A stretch of DNA of 64,000 bases from Opitutia bacterium ISCC 52 (lineage in GTDB: Bacteria; Verrucomicrobiota; Verrucomicrobiia; Opitutales; UBA2995). The stretch lies in the NCBI GenBank assembly GCA_014529675.2, contig CP076040.1, positions 1,984,001 to 2,048,000 of the forward strand, read 5' to 3'. Position 1 is the first letter of the stretch, and each line of letters opens with the position of its first letter. Positions 47,113 through 56,566 of the stretch are shown piece by piece. The position numbers and the translations under genes are program-made. Below the pieces are notes generated by a model that searched no databases, had not been told where the DNA came from, and was given only the letters and a program-made list of their open reading frames with translations.

Positions 47113-48441
47113 ATGTCATCATCTGGATCTAATCCTCGTCTCTTTCTTTGGGCTATAACGTCTGCGCTCGCTGGATTTATCTTTGGCTTTGACACCGTTG
47201 TCATTTCCGGGGCCGAACAAACGATACAGGAGTTATGGGGTCTCAGTGCTGGTATGCATGGCTGGGTTATGAGTATGGCCCTTTGGGGAACGGTTCTAGG
47301 TGCTTTGGTTGGCGGATGGCCAACCGATCGATTTGGTCGTAAGCAAACGCTTATTTGGATTGGTGCTTTATACTTTTTATCTGCGTTAGGATCAGCAATG
47401 GCTCCCGATGCCTATACGCTAATGATCGCCCGTTTCATTGGAGGAATAGGAATTGGCGTATCCACTGTAGCTGCTCCGCTTTATATTGCTGAGATTTCCC
47501 CTGCAGACAAACGTGGACGGCTGGCCGGCATGTTTCAGTTTAACATCGTATTCGGGATTCTTGTAGCCTTTCTCTCGAATTATCTGCTTGGCGGTTTGGG
47601 CGAAAATGCCTGGCGCTGGATGCTCGGTGTGGAGGCTATACCGGCTATCATATACACAGTTATGTGTTTTAGCCTTCCTGAAAGTCCGCGTTGGTTGATC
47701 GGCAAGAAAAATGACCTGGCAGCTGGCACAGAGGTATTGAAAACAATTCACCCTGAATTCACGCCAGAGGAACTGTCGGCGAAGGCAGAAGAGATCGCTG
47801 AGGCGCCTGCTAAGACATCGGCTTCATCTGGATTTTGGAGTGCTCGTTTGAGAGTTCCCATTCTGTTGGCATTTTTCATCGCCTTCTATAATCAGCTATC
47901 CGGGATCAATGCGGTGTTGTATTTCGCACCGCGAATTTTTGAACTGACGGGTCTTGAATCCAAAGCAGCATTACTTCAATCGGTCGGAATTGGGATTACC
48001 AACTTGGTTTTTACCTTTGTAGGACTGTGGCTGATTGATCGGGCAGGTAGGAAGACTTTGCTGATTATTGGATCTTTCGGTTATATTCTATCTTTAGGTC
48101 TTTGTGCTTGGGCGTTTGCGTCTGAAAACTTTGCCATCGTACCAGTCTGTATCTTTGCGTTCATTGCAGCTCATGCCGTTGGGCAAGGGGCAGTCATTTG
48201 GGTGTTTATTGGAGAAATCTTTCCCAATAAGGACCGCGCTCAAGGACAAGCTCTTGGTAGCTCCACGCACTGGATCTTTGCGGCGCTGCTTACATTATTC
48301 TTTCCCAAAATGGTGACTGCATTTTCTCCTTCCATCGTGTTTGGGTTCTTTGCATTTATGATGGTGCTGCAGTTGATCTGGGTAAAAGTTTGGGTTCCGG
48401 AAACAAGAGGAGTTCCACTTGAGAAGATTGAAAAAAGCTAG
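47113..48441 (+). CDS. MFS sugar porter (proton/sugar symporter-like)
   Basis: A 442-residue transporter with 12 membrane spans. Sugar-porter signatures are all present: GFDTVVISGA, DRFGRKQTL in the loop between helices 2 and 3, PLYIAEISPADKRGRL, PESPRWLIGKK after helix 6, QLSGINAVLYFAPRIF in helix 7 and PETRGVPLEKIE at the C-terminus. Such proteins carry pentoses or hexoses with protons. It heads a same-strand cluster with the kinase (45 bases later) and enolase-like gene, so its cargo is probably the substrate of that cluster (inference). Confidence 0.85.
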   Translation: MSSSGSNPRLFLWAITSALAGFIFGFDTVVISGAEQTIQELWGLSAGMHGWVMSMALWGTVLGALVGGWPTDRFGRKQTLIWIGALYFLSALGSAMAPDAYTLMIARFIGGIGIGVSTVAAPLYIAEISPADKRGRLAGMFQFNIVFGILVAFLSNYLLGGLGENAWRWMLGVEAIPAIIYTVMCFSLPESPRWLIGKKNDLAAGTEVLKTIHPEFTPEELSAKAEEIAEAPAKTSASSGFWSARLRVPILLAFFIAFYNQLSGINAVLYFAPRIFELTGLESKAALLQSVGIGITNLVFTFVGLWLIDRAGRKTLLIIGSFGYILSLGLCAWAFASENFAIVPVCIFAFIAAHAVGQGAVIWVFIGEIFPNKDRAQGQALGSSTHWIFAALLTLFFPKMVTAFSPSIVFGFFAFMMVLQLIWVKVWVPETRGVPLEKIEKS

Positions 48442-48486
48442 CCTCTTAACGATCCTGTCTAAATCGTTTGTTTCAAGATTTCTTCA

Positions 48487-49464
48487 ATGAGTGAATCGTT
48501 TATTGATCAGCTTCGAGCAGACGGATTGATAACAGGCAGCTCCGCCACTTTGGAGCCCATGAAGGGAGGCGTCTCTTCTGATATATACTTACTCCGTGAC
48601 GGAGAGCGATCAATGGTTGTAAAGCGTGCCTTGCCAAAACTGAAGGTTGAATCTGATTGGTTTGCAGATGTGACACGGAATGAAACCGAATGGCGGTTCA
48701 TGAAGCACGTTGCCAAAACGAACCCGTCTTCTGTGCCTGAAATCATTTCTACCGGAAAAGATTATTTTGCGATGGAGTATATGGGGGAGGAATTTGCTAA
48801 TTGGAAAGTCTCCATGCTTTGTGGTCGTTTTTCTACCGAATGCGCAAGAATGGCAGGGGTATTTCTTAGTGACGTACATCGTCATTCGAGAGAGAATGAT
48901 GCACTTGCTCAGGAGTTCGATAAGATGGACGCCTTCTGGCAGCTCAGGATTGAGCCTTATTTCATCGCGGCTAGTGAGCAGCATCCGGAATTGGATACCA
49001 TATTCCTAGAAGAATCCGAGAGGTTAGGATCTGCCAATTTGGCTCTGGTTCATGGAGACTTCAGTCCGAAAAACATTCTTGTATCAAAGGATCGTATGGT
49101 AGTCCTGGATTGTGAAGTAGCCAATTACGGTGATCCAGCTTTTGATGTCGCGTTTTTGCTCTCTCATCTGTTTCTGAAAATACTGTATCATAGAAATTAC
49201 TACAAAGAAATGCGATCTTCCGTAAATGCATTTCTTGAAGCCTATGGGGTCTTTAGCTTAGACTTTGAAGCTCGAGCAGGTCGACTGTTGTTATTGTTGC
49301 TGATGGCACGAGTGGATGGGAAATCTCCTGTGGAATATTTAACCGCTGAGTCTTCCAAACTTTACCTCCGGTCATTCGTACGGCTTCAATTGATACAGAA
49401 TTCCAAAGGCCTGGGGGATATTCTCGAAGATTGGGAGTCTGGTATTAAAGCTCTCCGCGTTTAG
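48487..49464 (+). CDS. APH-fold small-molecule kinase
   Basis: A 325-residue protein-kinase-like phosphotransferase. The catalytic loop is HGDFSPKN (His189, Asp191, Asn196) and the Mg-binding LDCE (Asp208) follows, both at the usual spacing; an ATP-binding Lys in MVVKRA sits in the N-lobe. APH-like kinases act on antibiotics, choline, homoserine, sugars and other small hydroxylated molecules. Resistance is unlikely: the gene is locked between a sugar carrier and an enolase homologue (9 bases to the latter), so it probably phosphorylates the imported compound or a derivative. Substrate unknown. Confidence 0.8.
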   Translation: MSESFIDQLRADGLITGSSATLEPMKGGVSSDIYLLRDGERSMVVKRALPKLKVESDWFADVTRNETEWRFMKHVAKTNPSSVPEIISTGKDYFAMEYMGEEFANWKVSMLCGRFSTECARMAGVFLSDVHRHSRENDALAQEFDKMDAFWQLRIEPYFIAASEQHPELDTIFLEESERLGSANLALVHGDFSPKNILVSKDRMVVLDCEVANYGDPAFDVAFLLSHLFLKILYHRNYYKEMRSSVNAFLEAYGVFSLDFEARAGRLLLLLLMARVDGKSPVEYLTAESSKLYLRSFVRLQLIQNSKGLGDILEDWESGIKALRV

Positions 49465-49473
49465 TAATTGTCT

Positions 49474-50751
49474 ATGAAAATTACTTCTCTGAAGGCTTTT
49501 CAGATTTATGATTCTCGTGGGTTTCCTACGGTAGAATGCCACTTAGAGTTGGCGGATGGGAGCTGTGGAGTCGGTATAGTTCCGTCTGGTGCTTCTACTG
49601 GGCAATTTGAAGCCTGGGAATTAAGGGATGGTGATGTGAATCATTTGCAGGGGAAATCAGTTTTAAAGGCGATTTCCAATATCGAGGATGAGATAGCAGC
49701 CGGCATTAAGGGAATGGATGCTTTTAGCCAGGAGGAGGTTGATCAACGCATGATTCTGCTTGATGGAACTGCTAACAAAAGTCGACTGGGAGCCAACGCT
49801 ATCCTGGGTGTCTCCATGGCAGTAGCGAATGCCGCAGCCAATTCTAGTGGGAAACCCTTATTTGACTACCTTGGAAAAGGTGAAGGAACTCTTCTTCCGC
49901 TTCCAGAAATTCAATTGATAGGTGGAGGCGCACATGCTGCATGGCGTACTGATATTCAAGATTTTCTTCTAATGGCGATCGGTGCAAAATCCTATGCTGA
50001 AACGCTGGAAATGACATTCAATGTCTATCATACGGCTGGTCGCTTATTAAAAGAAAAGGGCAACTTGGCTGGGATAGCAGATGAAGGGGGTTACTGGCCC
50101 AGTTTTTCTTCTCATGAAGAAATCTTTTCATTCGTGATAGAAGCCATTGCTGCAGCTGGTTATGAGCCAGGAGTAGATTTAGCTATCTCTTTGGATGTGG
50201 CTGCGAGTGATTTATATAATGAGAAAGCAGGAGTGTATCGTTTGCCGTTGGACAAAGCGGAATATTCGCCCGATGAGTTTATCACTCTACAAATAGGTTG
50301 GTGTGACCGCTTTCCAGTAGTCTCTATTGAAGATCCTCTAGCGGACACTGATTGGAAAGCTTGGAAACGATACAATGAAACCTTGGGGAACCGTCTCCAG
50401 ATTATCGGGGATGATTTATTTACGACGAATACCGGCCGTATCCAGAAAGGAATACAGCAGGGGGTGGCTAATTCGGTTTTGATCAAACTTAACCAAATCG
50501 GGACCGTTTCTGAAACGATTGAAGCTATTCGACAGACTCAGGCAGCGGGTTGGAATCCGGTTGTGAGTGCACGCTCGGGAGAAACTGAGGACGCTTTTAT
50601 TAGTCACCTCGCTGTGGCTACCAATGCTGGGCAGTTGAAAGTGGGATCATTTGCCCGTAGCGAGCGTATGGTCAAATGGAACGAGGTTTTGCGCATTGAA
50701 CATCAACTGGGCGAAAGAGCAGAGTTTAAAGGCGGTTCAATATTACAATAA
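49474..50751 (+). CDS. Enolase homologue with altered active-site loop
   Basis: A 425-residue member of the enolase family proper (PSGASTGQFEAWELRDGD loop intact). By alignment from memory with E. coli/yeast enolase: metal ligands Asp241, Glu286, Asp313 are kept; general acid/base Glu204 and Lys338 are kept; His154 and Lys389 are kept. But the invariant SHRSGE loop reads SARSGE (Ala366 for His), QEF is QDF (Asp163 for Glu), and HAGN is HAAW. These changes touch the substrate phosphate/carboxylate site, so the enzyme may act on another phosphorylated acid. Start ATG 49474 chosen over TTG 49468. No other enolase gene is in the window. Confidence 0.75.
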   Translation: MKITSLKAFQIYDSRGFPTVECHLELADGSCGVGIVPSGASTGQFEAWELRDGDVNHLQGKSVLKAISNIEDEIAAGIKGMDAFSQEEVDQRMILLDGTANKSRLGANAILGVSMAVANAAANSSGKPLFDYLGKGEGTLLPLPEIQLIGGGAHAAWRTDIQDFLLMAIGAKSYAETLEMTFNVYHTAGRLLKEKGNLAGIADEGGYWPSFSSHEEIFSFVIEAIAAAGYEPGVDLAISLDVAASDLYNEKAGVYRLPLDKAEYSPDEFITLQIGWCDRFPVVSIEDPLADTDWKAWKRYNETLGNRLQIIGDDLFTTNTGRIQKGIQQGVANSVLIKLNQIGTVSETIEAIRQTQAAGWNPVVSARSGETEDAFISHLAVATNAGQLKVGSFARSERMVKWNEVLRIEHQLGERAEFKGGSILQ

Positions 50752-50826
50752 AATAGTAGTAACTCCGAATGGGGATTGAAGATTCCGCTCGTCATAGGAG
50801 CCGACTAGTTGATAGGTGTGATTTTA

Positions 50827-52179
50827 ATGAAGTGCTCTGTTTTATTTCTCATCCTGTTGTTAAGTTCATTCTCTGCGGGCTGCAAAAAGCAAACTGAATC
50901 TATAGCCCATAATTGGCCTCAGTTTCGGGGACCCGGAGCCGGTGGCCTCGACACCACGCTTCCTACGCCAGCAAGCTGGGATGTTGAAACTGGTGAAAAT
51001 GTATTATTCCGAACGCCGATTCCGGGCCTCGCTCATTCGGCTCCGATTATTTGGGGCGATCGTGTGTATCTGACAACAGCAGTAGGGCCAGGCGAGGCGG
51101 AACTGAAGATCGGGCTTTATGGGGCCATTGAAGCAGCCGAAGATCAAGGGCACCATGAATGGCGACTGTTGTCGTTGGATCGTCAATCGGGTGAAGTGAT
51201 TTTTGACAAACTGGCTCACGATGGAATTCCCCAAAGTCTACGCCACACAAAAGGAACCCATTGCAATTCAACACCTGCTACTAATGGTGACTACATCGTA
51301 GCCTATCTGGGGTCAGAAGGACTGTTCTGTTTCGATATGGACGGAGAATTGGTTTGGAAGAAAGACCTTGGGAATATGGATGCGGGTTACTTTAAGGTGA
51401 AGACGGCCCAATGGGGTTTTGCTAGCTCGCCCGTAATTCATGATGGCAAGGTGATTGTTCAATGTGACGTTCAGGAAGATGCATTTTTGGCGGTCTTTGA
51501 CATTGAGAATGGTGAAGAGTTGTGGCGCACAGCTCGGAGTGATGTACCCACTTGGAGCACCCCTGCTGTAGTGGATGTTTCGGGTAAGACCCAGATTCTG
51601 GTGAATGGTTGGCATCACATAGGCGCTTATGATTTCAAAACAGGTGAAGAGATCTGGAAACTGGATGGAGGAGGGGATATACCCGTTCCGACACCCATCC
51701 TTGGAGAGGGCATGGCCTACTTCACTAGTGCTCACGGAATCTATCGCCCTATGCGCGGTATCCGATATTCTGCTACGGGAGACATAACGCCTCCCGATAT
51801 ACAAGAAACAAACGATGCGATCGCCTGGGTACATCATCGGCGTGGAAACTACATGCAGACTCCCATCCTGATTGGTGAGAGGCTCTTCGGTTGCGATGAT
51901 CGAGGGACGCTTACCTGTTTTAACGCGCAGGACGGAGCCATCCTTTTTAGTGAGCGCCTGAAAGGAAATGGATTTACTGCTTCACCGGTTTCGGATGGCA
52001 TTCACCTCTACGTTACAAGTGAATTTGGAAAAATCTGGGTGGTGAAAGTAGGGGATGCATATGAGGAAGTCGGGATTTATGAGTTAGGTGACAATTGCCT
52101 GGCTACTCCAGCGATCTCTAATGGAACCTTGTATTTCCGCACTCAGAGCTCTCTGCTGGCAATTGCTGAAAATGGGTAA
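50827..52179 (+). CDS. PQQ-like beta-propeller lipoprotein
   Basis: A 450-residue protein with lipoprotein signal LFLILLLSSFSAGC (lipid-modified Cys in the AGC box) and mature NWPQFRGPGAGGLD. Blades contain SAPIIWGDRVYLTTA, SSPVIHDGKVIVQCDVQED and GAYDFKTGEEIWKLDGG. ATG 50827 follows AGGTG by about ten bases, whereas TTG 50809 has nothing. As in its relatives at 28280 and 32488, ligands for a PQQ dehydrogenase are not evident. Its stop TAATG is shared with the next MFS gene's ATG, so both are coupled. Confidence 0.8.
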   Translation: MKCSVLFLILLLSSFSAGCKKQTESIAHNWPQFRGPGAGGLDTTLPTPASWDVETGENVLFRTPIPGLAHSAPIIWGDRVYLTTAVGPGEAELKIGLYGAIEAAEDQGHHEWRLLSLDRQSGEVIFDKLAHDGIPQSLRHTKGTHCNSTPATNGDYIVAYLGSEGLFCFDMDGELVWKKDLGNMDAGYFKVKTAQWGFASSPVIHDGKVIVQCDVQEDAFLAVFDIENGEELWRTARSDVPTWSTPAVVDVSGKTQILVNGWHHIGAYDFKTGEEIWKLDGGGDIPVPTPILGEGMAYFTSAHGIYRPMRGIRYSATGDITPPDIQETNDAIAWVHHRRGNYMQTPILIGERLFGCDDRGTLTCFNAQDGAILFSERLKGNGFTASPVSDGIHLYVTSEFGKIWVVKVGDAYEEVGIYELGDNCLATPAISNGTLYFRTQSSLLAIAENG

Positions 52180-53462
52180 TGCTTGAAGCATCCGATTCTC
52201 CAGGGGAATTCTCATTTTGGCGGCGATTCTCCATTATGGTCGCACTCGTGATATCGGGTGAATTGATCTTTATCTTACCGTTTGTCCTCGTCCGTATTTT
52301 TCGCCCAACCTACTTGGACGTGTTTGGATTGACGAATGCGGAACTAGGTACGGCTTTCTCTTTATTAGGTATTGTGGCGATGATTGCCTATGTACCGGGG
52401 GGAATCATTGCCGATCGTTTTACGGCACGCCGGCTTATGTCTCTTGCTCTCGTTATTACCGCGTCAGGTGGATTATACTTAAGAACGATTCCCGGTATAG
52501 TGGAGCTACGAATTCTTTATACGTTTTGGGGAGTCTCGACGATGCTCTTATTTTGGGCTGCCATGCTTCGTGCTACTCGGGAGTGTGGAGGTCGTAGCAG
52601 TCAGGGGCGCGCTTTTGGTTTTCTTGATGGAGGCCGTGGGCTCACCGCTGCCAGCTTTGCCAGCGGATCGGTGATTATTTTTTCACTGTTGCTTCCTTCC
52701 GATGCCGGACTGGCGACTTTGAAAGAGCGTACGGCTGCCTTAAAGCAGATCATTACGATATTCACCCTTATGGTATTTCTGGCCGCACTACTGGTATGGA
52801 TTCTGGTTCCCGATCGCATTGCGAGTGATGTCAATAAATCAAGCAATCGATTGAGTCTGGAAGGCATACGCAAGATCCTGCCAATGCCAACCTTGTGGTT
52901 GCTCTCATTGATCGTTGTGAGTGCTTATGTGGGCATGAAAAGCGTGGCCTTCTTTTCTCAATACGCCAGCGATGTGTTTGGCTACGACGACGTAGCCGCG
53001 GCCCATTTGGGAACGGTCTCATTTTGGGTTCGTCCCTTTGCGGCCATCGGTGCTGGATTCATGGGTGATCGGTTTGGAAACTCACGTATGATTGTATTGA
53101 GTTTTCTGGTGGTAATATTGGGTGGCCTTATTTTTGCTTCTAACATCCTCGAGGCTGGAATCTACTGGACGATAGTCGGAACGGTGGTTTTCACCAACAT
53201 CGGGATATATGCCTTGCGGGGGATTTACTTTTCACTCTTCCAAGAGGCCAGAATGCCGATGGTATATACGGGCAGCGCCATTGGACTTATTTCTGTGATT
53301 GGGTATTCACCGGATATATTTTCTGCCTATGTGTTTGGTCTTCTAATTGATAGTTCCCCGGGTGCCTTAGGGTATCAATATGTGTTTGGATTGGTGGCTG
53401 TCTTTGCTCTCATAGGTCTGGTGGCCACTGTTTACTTCCAGAGACTCGTTAAGAGCAAGTAG
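52179..53462 (+). CDS. MFS transporter coupled to the PQQ-like lipoprotein
   Basis: A 427-residue transporter with about 12 spans. Typical MFS features are GGIIADRFTARRLM in the first half and GDRFGNSRMIVLSF in the second. The ATG shares a base with the TAA of the gene before it. It is not close to the sugar-porter family; it looks like a metabolite or anion carrier of another MFS subfamily. The last gene of the cluster; the following 177 bases hold nothing I can support. Confidence 0.75.
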   Translation: MLEASDSPGEFSFWRRFSIMVALVISGELIFILPFVLVRIFRPTYLDVFGLTNAELGTAFSLLGIVAMIAYVPGGIIADRFTARRLMSLALVITASGGLYLRTIPGIVELRILYTFWGVSTMLLFWAAMLRATRECGGRSSQGRAFGFLDGGRGLTAASFASGSVIIFSLLLPSDAGLATLKERTAALKQIITIFTLMVFLAALLVWILVPDRIASDVNKSSNRLSLEGIRKILPMPTLWLLSLIVVSAYVGMKSVAFFSQYASDVFGYDDVAAAHLGTVSFWVRPFAAIGAGFMGDRFGNSRMIVLSFLVVILGGLIFASNILEAGIYWTIVGTVVFTNIGIYALRGIYFSLFQEARMPMVYTGSAIGLISVIGYSPDIFSAYVFGLLIDSSPGALGYQYVFGLVAVFALIGLVATVYFQRLVKSK

Positions 53463-53639
53463 GAGAGGGTGTTGAGCTAATTATTAAGAACTTGTTTATT
53501 TAAATACTTCTTAACCTGCCTGTTACAGGGTGAATGTTCGGGGCATCATTTAATGATGCGTAGAATAATGATCGTCGAATAATCAAATAAAGATTCGAGT
53601 TGCTCCCTCCGAGTTATCTGAGCAGGGTACGTATTCAGA

Positions 53640-54971
53640 ATGTTTAGACGAATCTCCCTTCCTGCGCCCCTCATTTCAACCTGCATTGTTTTCATTGCTT
53701 TCAGCTTCAATATCCTGGCTGCTCAAGCATCCATTCATGCTTATGTTGGGGCGAAACTGTATCCCATTTCATCAGATCCTATTGAGCAGGGTGTCTTGCT
53801 TGTGAAAGATGGACATATACTCGCCGTAGGAACTACGGATGAGATTACCATACCAGATGATGCGGTGATTACGGACGTATCCGGCAAGGTCATAATGCCT
53901 GGCCTGGTTTGCACTCACAGTCATATTGGTCAGGTGAGCGGGGCAGACGCATCCGGTCCCATTCAACCTGAAGTTCGTGCTTATGATTCCATCAATGTAC
54001 GGGATTCGCGAATCGAGAAAGCACGAGCTGGAGGAATTACAACCGCCAATATTATGCCTGGTTCCGGGCATCTTCTCAGCGGTCAAACGATTTATCTCAA
54101 ATTGCGAGACGGCAATTCTGTTGATGATTTAGTGATTCGCACTGTGGACGGTACCATTGCAGGTGGAATCAAAATGGCGAATGGCACCAATCCAAGAAAA
54201 GGTGCACCCTTTCCTGGGACCCGCGCAAAGTCTGCCGCACTTGTTCGGGAACAGTATATTAAGGCTCAAGAATATCAGAAGAAACTCCAAGCTGCTGCGG
54301 ATGATCCTGAGAAAGATCCTCCAGAAAGAGATTTAGGATTGGAGGCCTTGGTGGAGGTGCTCGAAGGCAAGCGAGTCGTGCACCATCATACACATCGGCA
54401 TGATGACATTTTGACGGTGCTTCGATTAAAGGAAGAGTTTGGTTTTCGTTTGGTGCTGCAGCATGTCAGTGAGGCCTGGAAGGTGGCGGATGAAATTGCC
54501 GCTGCTGATGTTCCTTGTTCGATCATTTATTTAGACAGTCCGGGAGGAAAACTGGAGGCCAGGGATATTGATTGGCGGAACGGAGCTGAACTCGAAAAGC
54601 GCGGAGTGGTTACGGGGTTTCATACAGATGATGGCGTTACGGATTCTCGTTGGTTCTTAAGGTCAGCAGGGTTTGCCGTGCGAGCCGGCATGTCAGAAAG
54701 CGGTGCCCTCTATGGCATGACAATGGCTGGAGCGCTTATGCTGGATTTGGATGATCGCATTGGGTCGCTTACGTCAGGAAAAGATGCAGACTTTATTGTC
54801 CTCAACGGAAATCCCCTAAGTGTTTACACGCGTATCGAGCAAACCTGGGTCGAAGGTGAGAAAGTCTTTGATCTATCAGATCCACAAGATCGACTCTGGG
54901 CTAACGGAGGTTACGGAGCGGGTACCCCTAGAACCTTGCAGCTTTGCTGTTATCAGCACTTGGAGAACTAA
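53640..54971 (+). CDS. Secreted imidazolonepropionase-like amidohydrolase, metal site intact
   Basis: A 443-residue amidohydrolase-superfamily TIM barrel. Signal LISTCIVFIAFSFNILAA leads a beta-sandwich and barrel with metal HxH in VCTHSHIG (His93, His95), His in VVHHHTHRH and QHVSEAWK, and Asp in GFHTDD. This is the usual binuclear or mononuclear zinc site of HutI-like and related exported amidohydrolases. They hydrolyse amide or lactam bonds in peptides or cyclic imides; substrate unknown. Followed 3 bases later by a paralogue lacking the ligands, so the two are made together. Confidence 0.85.
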   Translation: MFRRISLPAPLISTCIVFIAFSFNILAAQASIHAYVGAKLYPISSDPIEQGVLLVKDGHILAVGTTDEITIPDDAVITDVSGKVIMPGLVCTHSHIGQVSGADASGPIQPEVRAYDSINVRDSRIEKARAGGITTANIMPGSGHLLSGQTIYLKLRDGNSVDDLVIRTVDGTIAGGIKMANGTNPRKGAPFPGTRAKSAALVREQYIKAQEYQKKLQAAADDPEKDPPERDLGLEALVEVLEGKRVVHHHTHRHDDILTVLRLKEEFGFRLVLQHVSEAWKVADEIAAADVPCSIIYLDSPGGKLEARDIDWRNGAELEKRGVVTGFHTDDGVTDSRWFLRSAGFAVRAGMSESGALYGMTMAGALMLDLDDRIGSLTSGKDADFIVLNGNPLSVYTRIEQTWVEGEKVFDLSDPQDRLWANGGYGAGTPRTLQLCCYQHLEN

Positions 54972-54974
54972 GAG

Positions 54975-56198
54975 ATGAAGTCTAAAAACACATTTATTTG
55001 TATTCTAGTCACCTTCTACTGCATTGCGGGTTCGTTATCAGCCAACCTGGCGGTGAAGGGAGAAACTGTTTATACCATGGCAGATGAGGTGATCAAAGCA
55101 GGTGTTGTTTTGATTGAGGATGGCAAGATATCCCAGATAGGTAGCGCAGATGAGGTAAATATTCCAGATGGTTGGAACACGCTTTCAGCTGCTGTAGTAA
55201 CCCCTGGACTCGTAGACGCTCATACCACTGTGGGGCTTTCTGGGATGCTCAATCAGGCTCATGATCAGGAGCAGGTTGAAAAGTCAGCTCCCATGCAACC
55301 GGAACTCCGTGCCATAGATGCTTACAATGCTCGAGATGAATTGGTCGATTGGGTTAGGAATCTCGCGGTTACAACGGTTCACACGGGCCACGGCCCTGGA
55401 TCCCTCATTTCAGGTCAGACGATGATTCTAAAAACGGATCAGAAAGCCATAGGTGACGACGTAATGGTTCCCTTTGCCATGGTAACTGGATCATTGGGAA
55501 CAGGTGGTATTAACCGTGAAGCCAAGAAGTCGCCAGGGACACGAGCAAAGGCCATTGCGCTGTTGCGAACCGAATTAATCAAAGCCGACGAATACCAGGC
55601 TAAATTAGAAACGGCGGAAGAGGGAAAAGAACCATCGCGGAATCTTAGGCTGGAAGCACTCGTTGATGTTTTGCAGGGAAAGAACCCTTTGCTTCTAACA
55701 GCACATCGGCACCAGGATATTGGCGCGGCGTTACGTTTAGCTGAGGAGTTTGGCTTTAAGCTGATTTTGGATGGTGCCAGTGAAGCGCATCTGATGTTGG
55801 AAGCCATCAAGAAGGCCGATGTGTCTGTAATCGTTCATCCCACCATGATGCGTGCTGGGGGAGATGGAGAGAATATGACTTTAGAGATGGCTGCAATTCT
55901 TGAAAGAGAGGGTATTCCTTTCGCCATACAAAGTGGATTTGAATCTTACGTTCCGAAGACCCGTGTGGTTCTATTTGAAGCAGGAATGGCTGCCGCTTAT
56001 GGCCTACCATTTGAAGCTGCACTGAGCTCTATCACCATAGATGCTGCCCGAATATTGGGTGTGGACGACCGGGTCGGCTCACTTGAGGTCGGAAAGGATG
56101 CAGATTTGGCTCTGTTTGATGGGGACCCGTTTGAATACGTGACTCATTGCACCGCAGTAATTATCAATGGGAAAGTTGTCAGCGAAACGTCCCGATAA
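54975..56198 (+). CDS. Secreted amidohydrolase paralogue with degenerate metal site
   Basis: A 407-residue exported paralogue of the preceding protein (signal TFICILVTFYCIAGSLSA). It aligns along the full barrel (GHGPGSLISGQT against GSGHLLSGQT; SPGTRAKAIALLR against FPGTRAKSAALVR), but the metal ligands are gone: VDAHTTVG (His83-Thr-Thr) for HxH, DGASEA for QHVSEA, and QSGFES for HTDD. Only the AHRH segment is left. It is thus probably a catalytically dead partner that forms a heteromer with the active subunit, as in other pseudoenzyme pairs. Spacing of three bases gives stoichiometric expression. Confidence 0.8.
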   Translation: MKSKNTFICILVTFYCIAGSLSANLAVKGETVYTMADEVIKAGVVLIEDGKISQIGSADEVNIPDGWNTLSAAVVTPGLVDAHTTVGLSGMLNQAHDQEQVEKSAPMQPELRAIDAYNARDELVDWVRNLAVTTVHTGHGPGSLISGQTMILKTDQKAIGDDVMVPFAMVTGSLGTGGINREAKKSPGTRAKAIALLRTELIKADEYQAKLETAEEGKEPSRNLRLEALVDVLQGKNPLLLTAHRHQDIGAALRLAEEFGFKLILDGASEAHLMLEAIKKADVSVIVHPTMMRAGGDGENMTLEMAAILEREGIPFAIQSGFESYVPKTRVVLFEAGMAAAYGLPFEAALSSITIDAARILGVDDRVGSLEVGKDADLALFDGDPFEYVTHCTAVIINGKVVSETSR

Positions 56199-56267
56199 AG
56201 GCTCATTTAATTGATTCATCCTGGATCTCGTCCTCGCAGTTTCAGCTAGGCTAAGAAAAGCGAAAGT

Positions 56268-56336
56268 TTTTACTTGCTGAGAATCACTCCATTCCCAAGT
56301 TCCGATTCTTTGACCACCGGAGAGATGGCAGAGTGG
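56268..56336 (+). repeat. Partial duplicate of the tRNA-Ser promoter region and 5' end
   Basis: Bases 56268-56336 repeat those at 56418-56486, exactly 150 bases downstream, with identical TCCGATTCTTTGACCACC before the tRNA and identical GGAGAGATGGCAGAGTGG of the tRNA 5' end. After this the copy diverges (CCGTTCCGAGG). It has no anticodon stem or 3' half, so it is not a tRNA gene. Confidence 0.7.
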
Positions 56337-56468
56337 CCGTTCCGAGGAGCGAAGTGACGACACAAGCGAAGCGACCATGCGAAAATGAGACCTTCTGCCT
56401 CAATAAAAATTATGACATTTTACTTGCCGAGAATCGGTCTACTCCTAATTTCCGATTCTTTGACCACC

Positions 56469-56557
<89 letters not shown>

Positions 56558-56566
56558 TTTTAAGAG

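Noticed and set aside
56319-56400. A second tRNA-Ser gene
   Set aside because: Only the first 18 bases match; anticodon arm, T-arm and acceptor 3' strand are missing.
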